Source: Paraconiothyrium sp. Pb-2020 (lineage: Eukaryota > Ascomycota > Dothideomycetes > Pleosporales > Didymosphaeriaceae). From it: a stretch of DNA of 64,000 nucleotides. A program made the translations under genes and the position numbers. The stretch is taken from contig JAJUBI010000002.1 of the NCBI GenBank assembly GCA_022419385.1, positions 4,278,001 through 4,342,000 of the forward strand, in the 5' to 3' direction. Positions within the stretch are counted from its first letter, which is position 1, and every line of letters starts with the position of its first letter. The notes under the pieces were generated by a model. That model made no database searches and was not told where the DNA came from. It worked only from the letters and a program-made list of their open reading frames with translations. Below, piece after piece: positions 1 to 10,749 of this stretch.

Positions 1-2398
1 CAGCTGCACAAGCAATCTTCACCACCGAGGCTACAGCTCCTTGGACCATCACGGCTGCGAACGACCTTGCTTGCCTAGTGTTCGGAGTGACGCGGGCCGA
101 GGTTCGAAAGCTGGGCATACTGGAAGTCGTTCGGGAAGAACGGAGAAAGTGGCTTGAGGATAAGCTGCGGGATCCCCAGACTGGCTCAAAAGCATCTCGG
201 GAATCGCACAATCAAAGTCAGCAAACTACCCCCGCTCCAACGACCACATTGAAAGTTGGTAACGGCGTTACAGCGAGGTTGCTTAGCAAGCCTTCATCGC
301 GGCAAGTTGCCCAGCGCCGGGCGCAGACCGATGATGGGAGTGGTTCATCATATGCACAGAAGTCGAACACCAAAGGTGCTACGCATCACGAATCCAAGCC
401 TTCCAGAGGTGTCTTGCTCTGTGGTGATGTGGTGCCGATCCAGAAGCGAAATGGCGCCACTGGAAGTGCTAGCTTGTGGGTCAAGGAGAAACGAGGTGGT
501 CTCATCTGGGTTCTGGAGGAGATCGCGGAAGACGTCGTATACATCAACGTAGACGAAGTGGGATGCGTTGTGAAGGGGCATGGAGCGATAGAAGCAGTGT
601 TTGGAGACGATCGGTTACGGAGAGGCATGGACCTCAGCCGTCTTATACCAGCAATCCCTAGGATCCAAGGTGTGTATACTGGGGCTCTGGATTACGACAA
701 AATCGCCGAACTCCGCAATTTCACCGCTCGGACAGCGAACAGCATAAACATACCCGTAACAGTCGAAGCCCTAGTTAACGAACCTACCTTCCGTATCTCG
801 AGCTTTCCTCATATTGCCGGTATAGTGGTGTTATCGGCATCGGATCTCACCATCTCCAGCTCAAACACAGTCTTCCTGTCGGCCTTGTTTGGGCAGTCAA
901 AGCCTGACGGTCTCCACATTACACAGCTGATTCCCGGCTTTGACAGGATACTCAACGTAATGACGGATGAAGACAACATAGAACTTGCTGATGGGATCGT
1001 CATTCCAGAGCACAGTTTCCGGCGAGCGCGGGCCCTTTTGGCCATGCGAGAAGGGCGCGGCGATGCAGCGACTCTTTTCCTCAAACCTAGCGGGCTGCCA
1101 GCTCTGCATCGGGACGGCACCGACATCATGGTAGACGTGCAGATGAGGGTTGTTAAGAGCGAGAAGAAACCGCACTACGATGAGCAAGTGATTGAGGAAG
1201 AGAACACTGCAGCCAACCAAACGCCAAGCGCGGAACTGGTGTTTGCGTTATGGATCACTTATTCCAGACAATTACATGCGGCTAATCACGGTGTCGGCCC
1301 TGTCACTCCTCTTGTGTCACGGCCAGGCACGCCTCCGCACCAACCCTCGCCTGGACAGTCAACCTTGATCAACACTGAGGAAACTGAGCCCGAACAAATC
1401 AAATCTGATACCCCTATCTCGCTGTTAACGCAACAACTCCAAGCTAACCAACCTGCATCTCCTGCCCAGCCACAAGGCAAAGCACCACTCGACGTCACAA
1501 GAGATATGGAAGAGCCGCCTAGGAAGAAGAACATCAACGACTTCGTTGTCATAGAAGATATGGGGCAGGGCGCATACGGCCAGGTCAAGTTGTGTCGGTC
1601 GAAGAAGAGCAGCAGCAGAAAGTCGGTCATCAAATACGTGACCAAGCGACGGATTCTTGTCGATACCTGGACACGCGACCGTCGTCTCGGCACAGTACCG
1701 TTGGAGGTTCATGTTTTGGATTATTTGAGAAGAGATGGCTTCAAACATCCTAACATTGTGGAGATGACTGATTTTTTCGAGGACGATGTCAATTACTACA
1801 TCGAAATGGTGCCACATGGTTTACCAGGCATGGATCTTTTTGATTACATCGAACTTCGTGTCAACATGGAGGAAAAGGAGTGCCGAAAAATATTCGTCCA
1901 AGTCGCAGAGGCGGTGCATCATCTGCATACCAAAGCAAAGGTTGTCCACCGCGACATCAAGGATGAGAATGTCATCCTTGACGGAGAAGGCAACATCAAG
2001 TTGATCGACTTCGGTAGCGCAGCGTACATCAAGAGCGGGCCCTTTGATGTCTTCGTTGGAACCATCGGTACGTATCGTGTTCTCGCTTTCTGTTACAGCA
2101 TATACTGACTTGTACATCAGATTACGCTGCTCCCGAAGTTCTCGCCGGCAAAGCATACCGCGGTAAAGAGCAGGACGTCTGGGCGCTTGGTATCCTCCTT
2201 TACACCATCGTGTACAAAGAGAATCCTTTCTATAGTATCGACGAAATCATGGACCACGACCTACGCGTACCCTACGTCATGTCCGAAGAGAACCTTGACT
2301 TAATTCGACTTATGCTGGACCGCGACGTCGAGCGACGCATTACTATATCTCAGGTCTTGGAGCATCCCTGGTGTCAGGTAACAGATACCACTTCGTGA
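1..2398 (+). CDS. PAS-domain serine/threonine kinase (PSK1/PSK2-like), 5' partial
   Basis: Sensor kinase of the PAS-kinase family, which in yeast directs sugar flux between storage and cell-wall glucan; that role is inferred by family. The reading frame is open from base 3, so the start lies upstream of the window. Exons are <1..2067 and 2121..2398; the 53-bp intron restores the GTIDYAAPEVL segment. The first residues look like the end of one PAS domain, and a second PAS-like region follows at about 430-700 bp. After a Pro/Gln/Thr-rich linker the kinase domain shows GQGAYGQ (glycine loop), VIKY (lysine), HRDIKDEN (catalytic loop), DFGSAA (Mg loop) and APEVL. The HRDIKDEN and FDVFVGTIDYAAPEVL blocks are characteristic of PSK kinases rather than of kinases in general. 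The protein ends soon after the domain (stop 2396-2398), as expected for this family. Confidence 0.93.
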
Positions 2399-5300
2399 GT
2401 GCGTTCGAGCGTGCAAGCACATAGAGATAGAAGAGGTGGATGCAGTGTGCAGCAGGAATCTTGAGGGTTCTACATGCTGCATGATTGGCATGGCACAGCA
2501 TATAGAGGGACGATTGACTGATGATGAAGCGATGATGAATTTTTATTCCGGCATTTGAGCACTGAGCTGTTTTGCATGGGCTGGCGGGGCTTGTTTGGTT
2601 CCGGATGGGAGGCTATGGGAAAGACTCGAGGGACTGTCAATGCGATGGAAGAGCGTTAGATGAAAATGAATACCCGAACGCGAATGCATAATCACCTGTT
2701 CAAGATGCTGCAAAGAGCTTTTGGTTCCGTCTACACGTCTTCCTCCAAGCACCTTCTTGGAGGCTATACAAGCGTACCTTGCAGACGATTTTGGTTACGC
2801 TAGCTCAAGTCTTGAAGAACTCTGTTCACGATATAATCTGGTTATTACTCATGACAAGCTCCGCGTTGGAAAATTCATCAACGATATCACCAGACTCCGC
2901 GAACACATGAAAATTCTTTCCTTTCCAACCGCGTTGTCGAGAGGCTTCACAGATGCGAGTCTGAAACGTTACGCAAAGATATGGAGCAGCTCACTGTCAA
3001 CTCATCCAAGGGAAAGCCTGCGGAGACAATTGCGCGTATCACGTCGACGAGCTGCGAAGGTTTCCTCCTTGATTTCAGAGCACTCAGTCAGCTCAGCTGA
3101 GGGCTTTAGCGTATCTGTGAATGAATGCGCCTACATCAGTTAGTAGTGTTCAACATGGGCGATGATTCCTGAAGCAGACGTCTCAAAAAACCTAGCATCG
3201 AGGGGCATACCACCTATCCCCCACACTTGACAGATCGCGTTCGGTCACTTCTCCCGTACACGAGTTTTGCACGTGTAAGTACTGCTAAAAGACATCGCGG
3301 GGTTCCCTTGTTCCCCAAGTGTTGAGGTCGCACCATCACGCTCCCCCGCACCATCAATCGCACGCGTCGCAATCCCATTTCGTGTCGTGCGCATCATGAC
3401 GTTGATGCTCGCCAAATCTTTCCGTTACTCACCGTTATCTCTCGTGTTTCAAGTGCCACATGTGTTGGGGCGCATGCGGGCCAAGCTTCCGCTTGCATCC
3501 TGGCATTGGGGCTGTGCATCGAGCTGATAGCTTTCACGAGTGTTTAGAAATCAATTACTGATGGGAGGTAGTGCGCTGATACAAGGCGTAGCGAATCAGC
3601 GGTATCTGATGCTGGAATAGGAAGTCAGTCGAATTGCGTGTCTGCTTGAACGTCGGGTGTAGATGATTGACATTGATAGTTGGTGTAGGGTTTAGGAACG
3701 AGGAACGCGAGAATTGATGGATGATCGTTGTTGCGTTGGGCAAGAAGAGCCCAATTCTGAGCAGGTTGGATCAACGTCGTTCGTGTCATTTCAAATTGAG
3801 TCCATGTCTTGGTGCCAAGTGAGAGACGACAACGGACGAAAGATGCGTAATGTATAAGTCCGGAGACGGGCCGTTTGCTAGCCTGGTGTGGGGTTGTCTC
3901 AGGCTGTGTAGGGCTCGCGTAGTCAGGTCCATTGTCTGTCGAAATACCACCGAAAGCACACGGTGCGCAGGAGGATGTGTGAAGCGGAAGCAAAGGGCCG
4001 CTGCTAGATTAGGAAGTAAGTTGTTCTGAGCATCTGATGTGGGTACCTGGATGAGCGCTACGGGAACGAGGAACGCGAGCGAGATGGACTATCATTGTGG
4101 AGGCAGTGCTACGAGCTGTAGAATTGAGTGCGTGTCATGGAGCCAAGAGAGCTCAGGACGAAGAAGTGATCGTCATGTCCGCTGCAGACCGTTTCAACTC
4201 AACTGCTAGAGCCTGTAGGTGCGTGAAGCGTAGTCTGTGTAGGATTTAGTAAGGCAATAGGACGATGTTGAGGAAACTCCGATGCACTGAACGTAGACTG
4301 TATGTTAAGATGGGAAGTGAGTGGTTCCGAGCTTGTCGTGGCTTTATCTCGGTGATATATAGAATCAAGATGCGGACGTTGGGATCGTAATTGTGAAAGA
4401 TCACATCACCATAGCTCGCGTTGTGAAAACAAGTATTTGTCTAGTGGAAGTAGCAAGAGAGCCTAAGAGAGCAGATACTCCTGCTCTGATCTATTGGGGT
4501 ATGCAGGGCTCGCAAGAAGTGGTAGCGACGAAACCAGCGCCAAAAGTCTCCAGCTGCACGTGTCGAGACATGTGATTCTTTTGGGATACTTCCGAGATGA
4601 GATGTGGTCCCGAGTACACAGTATAGGCCTCGGATCTGATGGACAGTAGTATGAGTAACTGGTCTACCGAAGTCACTTTTGCCGTCTGAGGCTATGGGTG
4701 GACTGCCTGACTGTATGCTGACTTGTGTATCTAGCCATTACGGCGCATACGATGCTCATCGACAAGCCAGCAACATTGATGATATAGATGCAAAAGCTTG
4801 TCGAAAACGGAAGTCAGTCTAGAACCCTGCACTAAGACCGACCAATACGCCGTCTGCTAACTCTGCTGATGGTTAGCTGATGGTTAGCTGGGCTTAGCTC
4901 CAGGGCCCAAAATCTCCGGTTCATACCCCAAAGAGTCTCGAAATAGCAGGAGGCAGGCTGGACCAAAGCGGAGAGATGGTGTTGGCAAGTCGGGCCCTGC
5001 CACAGTGTCGCGCGACGACGATGGCACATCCATTGTCCAAGGCTCCGAGGTGTAGATAAGGGTTGCTCGGGGTAAATGCGAAGGAAGGTGTGAAACGTGC
5101 GCGCAGATCGTCGGCGCTGCAGCGGGACCCACCGCGTAGATCTCACGTATGCTTGAACAGCAACCTTCCGCGCCTCGCCCAGAGCGGTAGTCGAAAAGCT
5201 AGGCAATTCGCTGCATGCGCGCTGCGCAGACCGTCTGCGAAATGCCTTCGCCATGATTCGTTGCCTTCTGTCCCGTTTCTTTACCATGTGCTCAGCCTCC

Positions 5301-5923
5301 ACCACGCGGCCATCAAGAATGCCCAGCAGCAACATCACCGCACTGCTCAACACCACCTGCCCGCGTTATTCGCTGCGTCGCTGCCATGGCGGGACAATGT
5401 CGCTCATGACGCGTACCTGTAGGTCTGACGTTGCTCAAGCCTCTGCGGACACGATGGGGAGAGAGGGGAGCCGACCGCTTTCAGCCAAGGCATGTCGAAA
5501 GCGGGAAGAGAGCAGGTCCACACGTGCAGCTCGTCTGCAGCATCGCAAGCAATGGCTGGGAACAGAGACAATCTAAGTCCGGTTTGTCGCTCGTGCGGTA
5601 GCTTGCGGTTGTAAGCCCAGCGACCGGGGGCTGGCTTGGGACGGTAATCATCGCTGGGGCCTCTTGGGGCAGGTGGATTTAACCAACGGCCATCCCAGCC
5701 TTCGGTTCCTCATACCAAGTGCTCCAGTGATTTATACTCTCGAATATAAAGGTCATTGAGGGGCGCGTCAATTGTACCCTAGTTCGTTTGTACGCCCATT
5801 GTCTCACCGATTTGTCACTTTGGTTTATTCTTATACGACGCTTGGCAAGCCCCCATTCCTCCTTGTTCAGCTGGAACCCCAAGTCTCGAATCGCTCTCTT
5901 CTTGTCTCAACACACAAACCGAG
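2399..5923. other. 3.5-kb gene-poor interval with decayed repeats
   Basis: No convincing gene is present. Open frames at 2721-3143, 4832-5356 (minus) and 5063-5576 lack recognisable domains, and the first opens with TTG rather than ATG. A diverged tandem duplication lies at about 3.6-4.8 kb and is listed separately. The last few hundred bases should hold the promoter of the DOMON/b561 gene. Confidence 0.5.
3615..4830. repeat. Diverged tandem duplication, spacing about 370 bp, with possible outer copies
   Basis: The 17-mer GGAACGAGGAACGCGAG occurs identically at 3695-3711 and 4063-4079, 368 bp apart. Flanks align with divergence: a GGAAGT-AGT block precedes each copy (about 3619 and 4011). 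After each copy come GATGGATGATCGTTG versus GATGGACTATCATTG, AATTGAGTCCATGTC versus AATTGAGTGCGTGTC, and a CTGTGTAGG block. Further GGAAGT-AGT blocks at about 4312 and 4809 suggest one or two more decayed units. No coding capacity is recognisable in the unit. Confidence 0.55.
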
Positions 5924-7594
5924 ATGAGGAATCGCAGCAGGAACTTTCTGGCTGCTGGTCTGGTGGCCCTGGGTATGTGTCATCCATTTGGCTCCGCGCT
6001 CCGTGATTGAGTGTAGGTGTATTGACCAATAGCAGCCTCCCGTGCCGCGGCTCAAGTGGCCAGTGTCTGTCCTACAACAAACGTCTGCTTTAAGCTTAAT
6101 ATTCCTGAGAACACAGCGTCGTCTGGCAATGGAGATATCTTCTTCCAGATTTCGGCCCCTGACACCTACAACTGGGTCGCCCTTGGCCAGGGCAACGGCA
6201 TGTCTGGGTCGAACATCTTTGTGGTGTACACTGCCGGCAACGGCAACGTGACTTTGTCACCACGGCTAGGGACCGGGCACACTATGCCTCAGCTTAATAG
6301 TGACGCCCAAGTAACCTTGTTGGAAGGCTCTGGAGTATCGAACGGGAAGATGGTCGCTAATGTGCGATGTGAGTTATCTCAGAACATTAACTTGCACGTG
6401 ATCTAACTATCTTGTAGGCTCAAGTTGCAATAGCTGGTCGGGTGGCACTGCAAGTTTCTCAGAAAACGCTGGCAGCTGGATCTATGCGACGAAACAGAAT
6501 GGAGGTGCCATGGGTTCTACTTCACAGTCTGCGAATATCGACGAACATGATGAACATGCCACGTTTTCGTGGAATTACGCCAACGCCAAGGGCGGGAGCA
6601 GCGTGAACCCCCTTGTAAACTCTGGAAATTCAGGTTCTGGAAGTTCAGGATCGGGAACTGTAAGCGGAGGAGTCAGTCCTACGAGCTGTGTTCCCCGTCC
6701 AGCTGGAGCTGCGGCCAGTGGAGGCTCGGCCACAGGCACATCGACCAACGGAGGAAGCAGCAAAGCGACATCGACCAAGTCTGACGATGATTACCGTAGC
6801 TGGACTCACCCGACCGCCCGACCTACTGGCAACCCATGGGAAGATAATGACAAGAGGGAGCTGGCCCAACGTCAAGACATCAACTACTGCGATGAGAACG
6901 ATCCTTCGAATAGCAACTTCACCCCAATTTCCTCATCTTCCACCAGCAATATGAAAAAGATGCTGATCGCGCATGGCACTCTCGCCGCGCTCGCCTTCGT
7001 CATATTCTTCCCCTTCGGTGCCATCGCAATCCGTCTCGCTTCCTTCACCGGCGTAGTCTGGTTCCACGCCGCGTTCCAAGCCTTCGCATACCTCGTGTAC
7101 GTCGCAGCATTTGGCCTCGGCGTATACATCGCCAATGAGTTCCAATTGGTGAGTATTACCCCTTCTCACTACAGGTCTGACATGCTAACATCTCGCAGCT
7201 CTCCGAAACCCACCCCATCATCGGCATCGTCGTCTTCGCCGTCCTCTTCTTCCAGCCCATTTTGGGCTTCCTGCACCACGTCATGTACAAGAAACACGGG
7301 ACACGCACAGTGTGGTCGCACCTCCACTTGTGGACGGGCCGCGCTGCCGTCACGCTGGGTATCATCAATGGTGGGCTAGGTTTGCAGCTTGCGGATCGGA
7401 TGAACATGAGCTCAAGGTCGGGTATGATCGCTTACGGGGTGGTTGCGGGTGTAGTGTGGCTGGCGTGGGTGGCTGCCATGTTTATGGGAGAGAAGAGGAG
7501 AAGCAGGGCAGTAAAGTATGCGGGAAGTCCGACACAGGTCGGTGAGACGCACCCTGCTGGCGGACATTATGCGCCAAAGGAGAATGGGAGCTGA
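5924..7594 (+). CDS. Secreted/membrane DOMON-cytochrome b561 protein
   Basis: Exons 5924..5972, 6036..6368, 6418..7148 and 7199..7594 join in frame to about 502 residues. A signal peptide (about residues 1-23, ending SRAAAQ) is followed by a DOMON domain of the cellobiose-dehydrogenase cytochrome type (motifs ISAPDTYNWVALGQG and MSGSNIFVVY), expected to bind haem b outside the cell. A Ser/Gly/Thr-rich linker leads to a C-terminal cytochrome b561 membrane domain with about five helices. Its conserved histidines are visible in LIAHGTLAA, WFHAAFQ, FLHHVMY and WSHLHLWTGR. Family knowledge suggests transmembrane electron transfer, for example ferric reductase activity. The tail is short and polar. 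The first intron directly follows the signal-peptide core, and the start is the only ATG giving a signal peptide. Confidence 0.9.
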
Positions 7595-8116
7595 AGCTAG
7601 AAAAGAGTCGCAGGATCAAAGATCAGAGGAGAAAGTTTTCTTTTGGTGTGAATATAGAATCGTCTCCCGTCGAGTCGATCTACTCAATCCTTGGTACACT
7701 ATCGGATCGGCGTGCTTGCTTGGATCAGTGGGTCGGGAATCTAATACTGTTGAACGAAGCAGGAACCCTGTTGGTACACTAGGGAGCTGGCTCACGAGGG
7801 AGTCTTATATAACCATTCAAAATGACATCAAAATCATAAACTCGTCCCGGTGCCGATGACAGTGGTACCTTCCAGACGCACGCGTGTATTCTCGATCAGG
7901 TTAGCGTACACGTGCACGAGCCATAGCGCAGTCCCAGTGTCGAGGGGCACTCATCTCGTAGCCCAGACGATTTTCGGCGCCGCCAGGCAGTCAACAAACA
8001 ACACCACACGCTTTCCACTCTTCCCCCACTGAGGCCACGTTTATCGCCGCCACGACTCCAACCGCTTATATCTGTAACATTCCGTACCACCCACATTTGA
8101 GGCTTCCTTGCCCAAA
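7595..8116. other. Intergenic: 3' region of b561 gene and promoter of EB1
   Basis: No gene is supported here. The two genes run the same way and this roughly 520-bp stretch should hold the terminator of the first and the promoter of the second. No clear TATA box was seen. Confidence 0.5.
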
Positions 8117-9131
8117 ATGGGAGAATCACGGTACGACCGCCACCACGGATCCTTCCTGCCGATCGACCAGTTTACCGTGATCGGAATACGTTGCTAATAT
8201 TGATTCTCTTGCAGACAAGAACTCGTCGCATGGCTGAACAACCTCCTCCAGCTCAACATCACCAAAGTCGAACAATGCGGTACTGGGTACGTCATGATAT
8301 ACCATCTGGAGGACATCGTGTGGTCCAGCGCAAGTGACATTGGCAGGAGCAAAAGCTGACGGTTGAACAGGGCAGCACTATGTCAGGTGTTCGATAGCAT
8401 ATTCTGTGAGTCTCGATCTGCCTCTTGACCTTCCTGGAGCAGCGACTAATGCCAACAGATGACGTGCCAATGGCGAGGGTCAAGTTCAACGCCAACACCG
8501 AATACGCATACCTACAGAATTTCAAGATATTGCAGAGTAAGTCCAGCAGAGAAAGAGGAAAAGAGTTGCGCTGACCACACGACCAGATACCTTTGCGAAA
8601 CATCATGTCGACAAGCCTATCCCTGTTCAACAGCTAGTCAAGTGCAAGATGCAGGACAACCTCGAGTTTCTTCAGTTCGCCAAGAGGTATTGGGACCAGT
8701 ATTTCCCCGGCCACGAATACGACGCCCTCGCCCGCCGTAACGGACAAGGTGGAGTCGCTACCGGTGCACCTGCAGCTCGCGCAGCCCCTGCGGCCGCTCG
8801 AAGAGCACCCGCCGCAAGCAACTCAGCCGCTCCGCGAACTCGAACACCACTTGGAGGTGGAGGCGCCGCGAGCGCCGCCCTGCGCGAGGAGAACAACGTG
8901 CTTAAGGAGACAGTGGCAGGCCTCGAGCGCGAGCGGGACTTCTACTTCAGCAAGCTGCGCGACATCGAGCTGCTGATCCAACAAGCAATGGAGGCGGACC
9001 CAGAACTTGAGAAGGACGAAGGCTTACTTAAGCAAATCCAGAACATTCTATATTCGACGGAGGAGGGCTTCGAGATCCCGGCTGAGACTGAGGGTGCTGA
9101 AGAAGAAACGTTCTCGACGGTTTTCGATTGA
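8117..9131 (+). CDS. BIM1: EB1 / Bim1 / Mal3 microtubule plus-end-tracking protein
   Basis: Five exons (8117..8130, 8215..8286, 8371..8405, 8459..8536, 8587..9131) encode 247 residues. The N-terminal calponin-homology domain shows the EB1 hallmarks VEQCGTGAALCQVFDS, FNANTEYAYLQNFKILQN and DNLEFLQFAKRYWDQYFPG. An Ala/Pro/Arg-rich linker follows, then the EB1 coiled coil with ERDFYFSKLRDIELLIQ, and an acidic tail ending in an aromatic/acidic run (FSTVFD). The protein binds growing microtubule ends and recruits partners such as kinesins, dynactin and CLIP-family proteins through the EB1 motif. Length matches fungal EB1 proteins. Four short introns lie in the CH domain, the usual gene architecture in filamentous fungi. 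The first exon is only 14 bases, and the start is fixed by the following in-frame exon. Confidence 0.96.
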
Positions 9132-9422
9132 TGCATATTTGAGCGTGGGCTAAGGCTGGGATACCATTTCCTTAATGTTTGAGTTGGTACGAGGCACCAA
9201 ATCAGGTGTGGGGAGGAAGATCCGGGGGGTTTGTGGGATACAACAGTCTGATTCAGATGGTACACATCAGTAGGCACAAAGAAGTGCACACGGTGAGCAA
9301 GAGACATGTGGAAGCGGCGGGTCAGAGCAAAACTCTTCAATTGTTCATCTATCGCCACGTTTCTGGGCATACCATTACGAGACCTTTTGTAAACATCCCC
9401 CGTTGACCGCTCAGCAGCGTCC

Positions 9423-9864
9423 TCATGCAAACACGTTCATTCCCCTACCCATCCCCTTCTTACCCCTCCACGCTGTGCCATTCGAAATCAAGCTTCCGCC
9501 CGCCTCGGCCCAATACCCTTCAACCAACGGCAGGGCAGAAAAGCACCCCCAGCTTGGCTGTGTCGGATCTGTCGGTTCCTAGCATCAACTCTTGTTAGCC
9601 TCTCAATCTGAATCTCCAACTTCTTCACTTTGAAGAGTAAGCAGCTGAACGTACCGTCTCAATACAGCACGCCCACCCCAGTGGATACTCGTCCTGCGTG
9701 CAGTCTGTGGTGTTGGCGACGGGCACGGCGGACGCGCCGCAGGGGCCGACCAGTTGCGATTGTAGCGTGGCGCAGCAGCTTGCAGTCGCTGCGTCGCTGC
9801 ATTGCGGAGGTTCGATTGCTTGGGCTGCGGCGAGAGTTATGAGGGGAAGAAGGTGGAATAGCAT
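9423..9864 (-). CDS. Small secreted eight-cysteine protein, hydrophobin-like
   Basis: Exon 1 is 9864..9655 and exon 2 is 9578..9423 (121 residues). The intron has donor GTACGT, branch GCTAAC and acceptor TAG. A signal peptide (about residues 1-15, ending LAAAQA) is followed by cysteines spaced C-x7-CC-x10-C-x12-C-x10-CC-x14-C. This is the hydrophobin order (C, CC, C, C, CC, C), with spacing nearer class II than class I. The tail after C8 is about 40 residues, long for a classical hydrophobin. Hydrophobins coat fungal surfaces at water-air interfaces; this role is inferred. Exon 2 was chosen because it supplies C8 and resembles the exon-2 product of the neighbouring paralogue. Other acceptors nearby (ACAG at about 9569) give shorter ends. 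The start is fixed by the signal peptide and a TATA box about 120 bp upstream. Confidence 0.65.
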
Positions 9865-9978
9865 GATCGGAGTGGTAGGTAATGATTGTTGTAGAGGTCA
9901 GGGTGTAGTGGGTGTGAGGGTATGTTGATGAGAGTGGGATGAGAAGTAGGAAGTAGGAAGTAACATGGTGGTGGATGC

Positions 9979-9990
9979 GGGCCTTTATAC
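9979..9990 (-). promoter_or_regulatory. TATA box of the hydrophobin-like gene
   Basis: The minus strand reads GTATAAAGGCCC about 115-125 bp upstream of the ATG at 9864. A near-identical CATAAAAGGCCC lies upstream of the paralogue at 10738-10749. Confidence 0.5.
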
Positions 9991-10246
9991 ATCGGATGTG
10001 GGTGGGTTGTAGTGGGTTCACTTGTAGAACATGCACAAAAGGAGGAGCACGGTCTCGTGAGAGGGTGGAAAGTCGGGTAGAAGGGTGATCTGCTCTCGGG
10101 ACGGGAACGGGTGTCAGTAGATTATGGCTGCTCCATGAATATTGACTGGCTCTAGGCGTGATGACCCAGGGGCCTATGCTTATGGGTAGGCCTGCCGCTC
10201 TAACACACTATCCGCCTCTCAAGATGTGCATTCCCTCACAGTTGAG
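9991..10246. other. Spacer between the two hydrophobin-like genes
   Basis: Upstream region of the gene starting at 9864 and 3' flank of the paralogue ending at 10247. No additional gene seen. Confidence 0.4.
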
Positions 10247-10679
10247 CTATGAGTTCTCACCGCCGCGCATCATTGCCAATGCCTCATCATACGTCATGTT
10301 CCATGCTCTCATGTTACCGTAAGGATACCCAAATGAACCCTGAAGCGGTTTACCAGACACGACATTGGCTGGCAGACATCCGAAGTTATAGCCCAAATTG
10401 GTAGGGGTTACTATCTTTAGCCAAAGTCAGTCTCTCAATGAATGTTAGAGCACACGCGTACATACCAGGTCGTTCTCGACGCAGCAAACCCAGCCTCGGA
10501 TGATCTATTCCACAGGTGGTAAAGTCGTCGAGGATTGGGGAGCTATTCCAAGGATCACTAGACGAATCTAGCTGGCTGACGCAGTAGGCATCTTTGCCTT
10601 GGACGCAGGTAAAGGGTTGTGCAATTGTTGCCATGGTACTAGAAAGCAGCACGACTGTAGTAGGGATCTTAAAGAGCAT
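10247..10679 (-). pseudogene. Paralogous hydrophobin-like gene with a frameshift
   Basis: Starts at ATG 10679 with a signal peptide (MLFKIPTTVV to about residue 21). Exon 1 runs to 10466 and exon 2 is 10414..10247. The upstream frame gives C-x7-C and then TTC followed by GIDHPRL. The homologous GWVCCVEND block, matching GWACCIET of the neighbour, is in the next frame, so one extra base or two missing bases lie near 10495-10500. Exon 2 in that second frame is open for 55 residues (IVTPTNLGYNFGCLPANVV...) and resembles the neighbour's exon 2. Relative to the neighbour, the second cysteine of the first CC pair and the following single cysteine are absent, corresponding to hydrophobin C3 and C4. 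If exon 1 is read without splicing in its own frame, an ORF ends at 10386 with no family resemblance. It could be a young pseudogene or a sequence error. Confidence 0.55.
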
Positions 10680-10737
10680 CTTTGGTAAGCGATTGGAAGT
10701 AGATAGCTGTGGCAGGATCTTGTATCGTGGATGGTAA

Positions 10738-10749
10738 GGGCCTTTTATG
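10738..10749 (-). promoter_or_regulatory. TATA-like element of the frameshifted paralogue
   Basis: The minus strand reads CATAAAAGGCCC about 60-70 bp upstream of ATG 10679 and shares the AAGGCCC extension with the neighbouring gene's TATA box. Confidence 0.45.

Noticed and set aside
2721..3143. 140-codon open frame after the PAS kinase
   Set aside because: It opens with TTG, has no domain, signal peptide or splice signals, and lies in a gene-poor interval.
4832..5576. Overlapping ORFs of 82-174 codons on both strands
   Set aside because: No domain or consistent codon pattern; they overlap one another and lie upstream of a clear promoter-gene arrangement.
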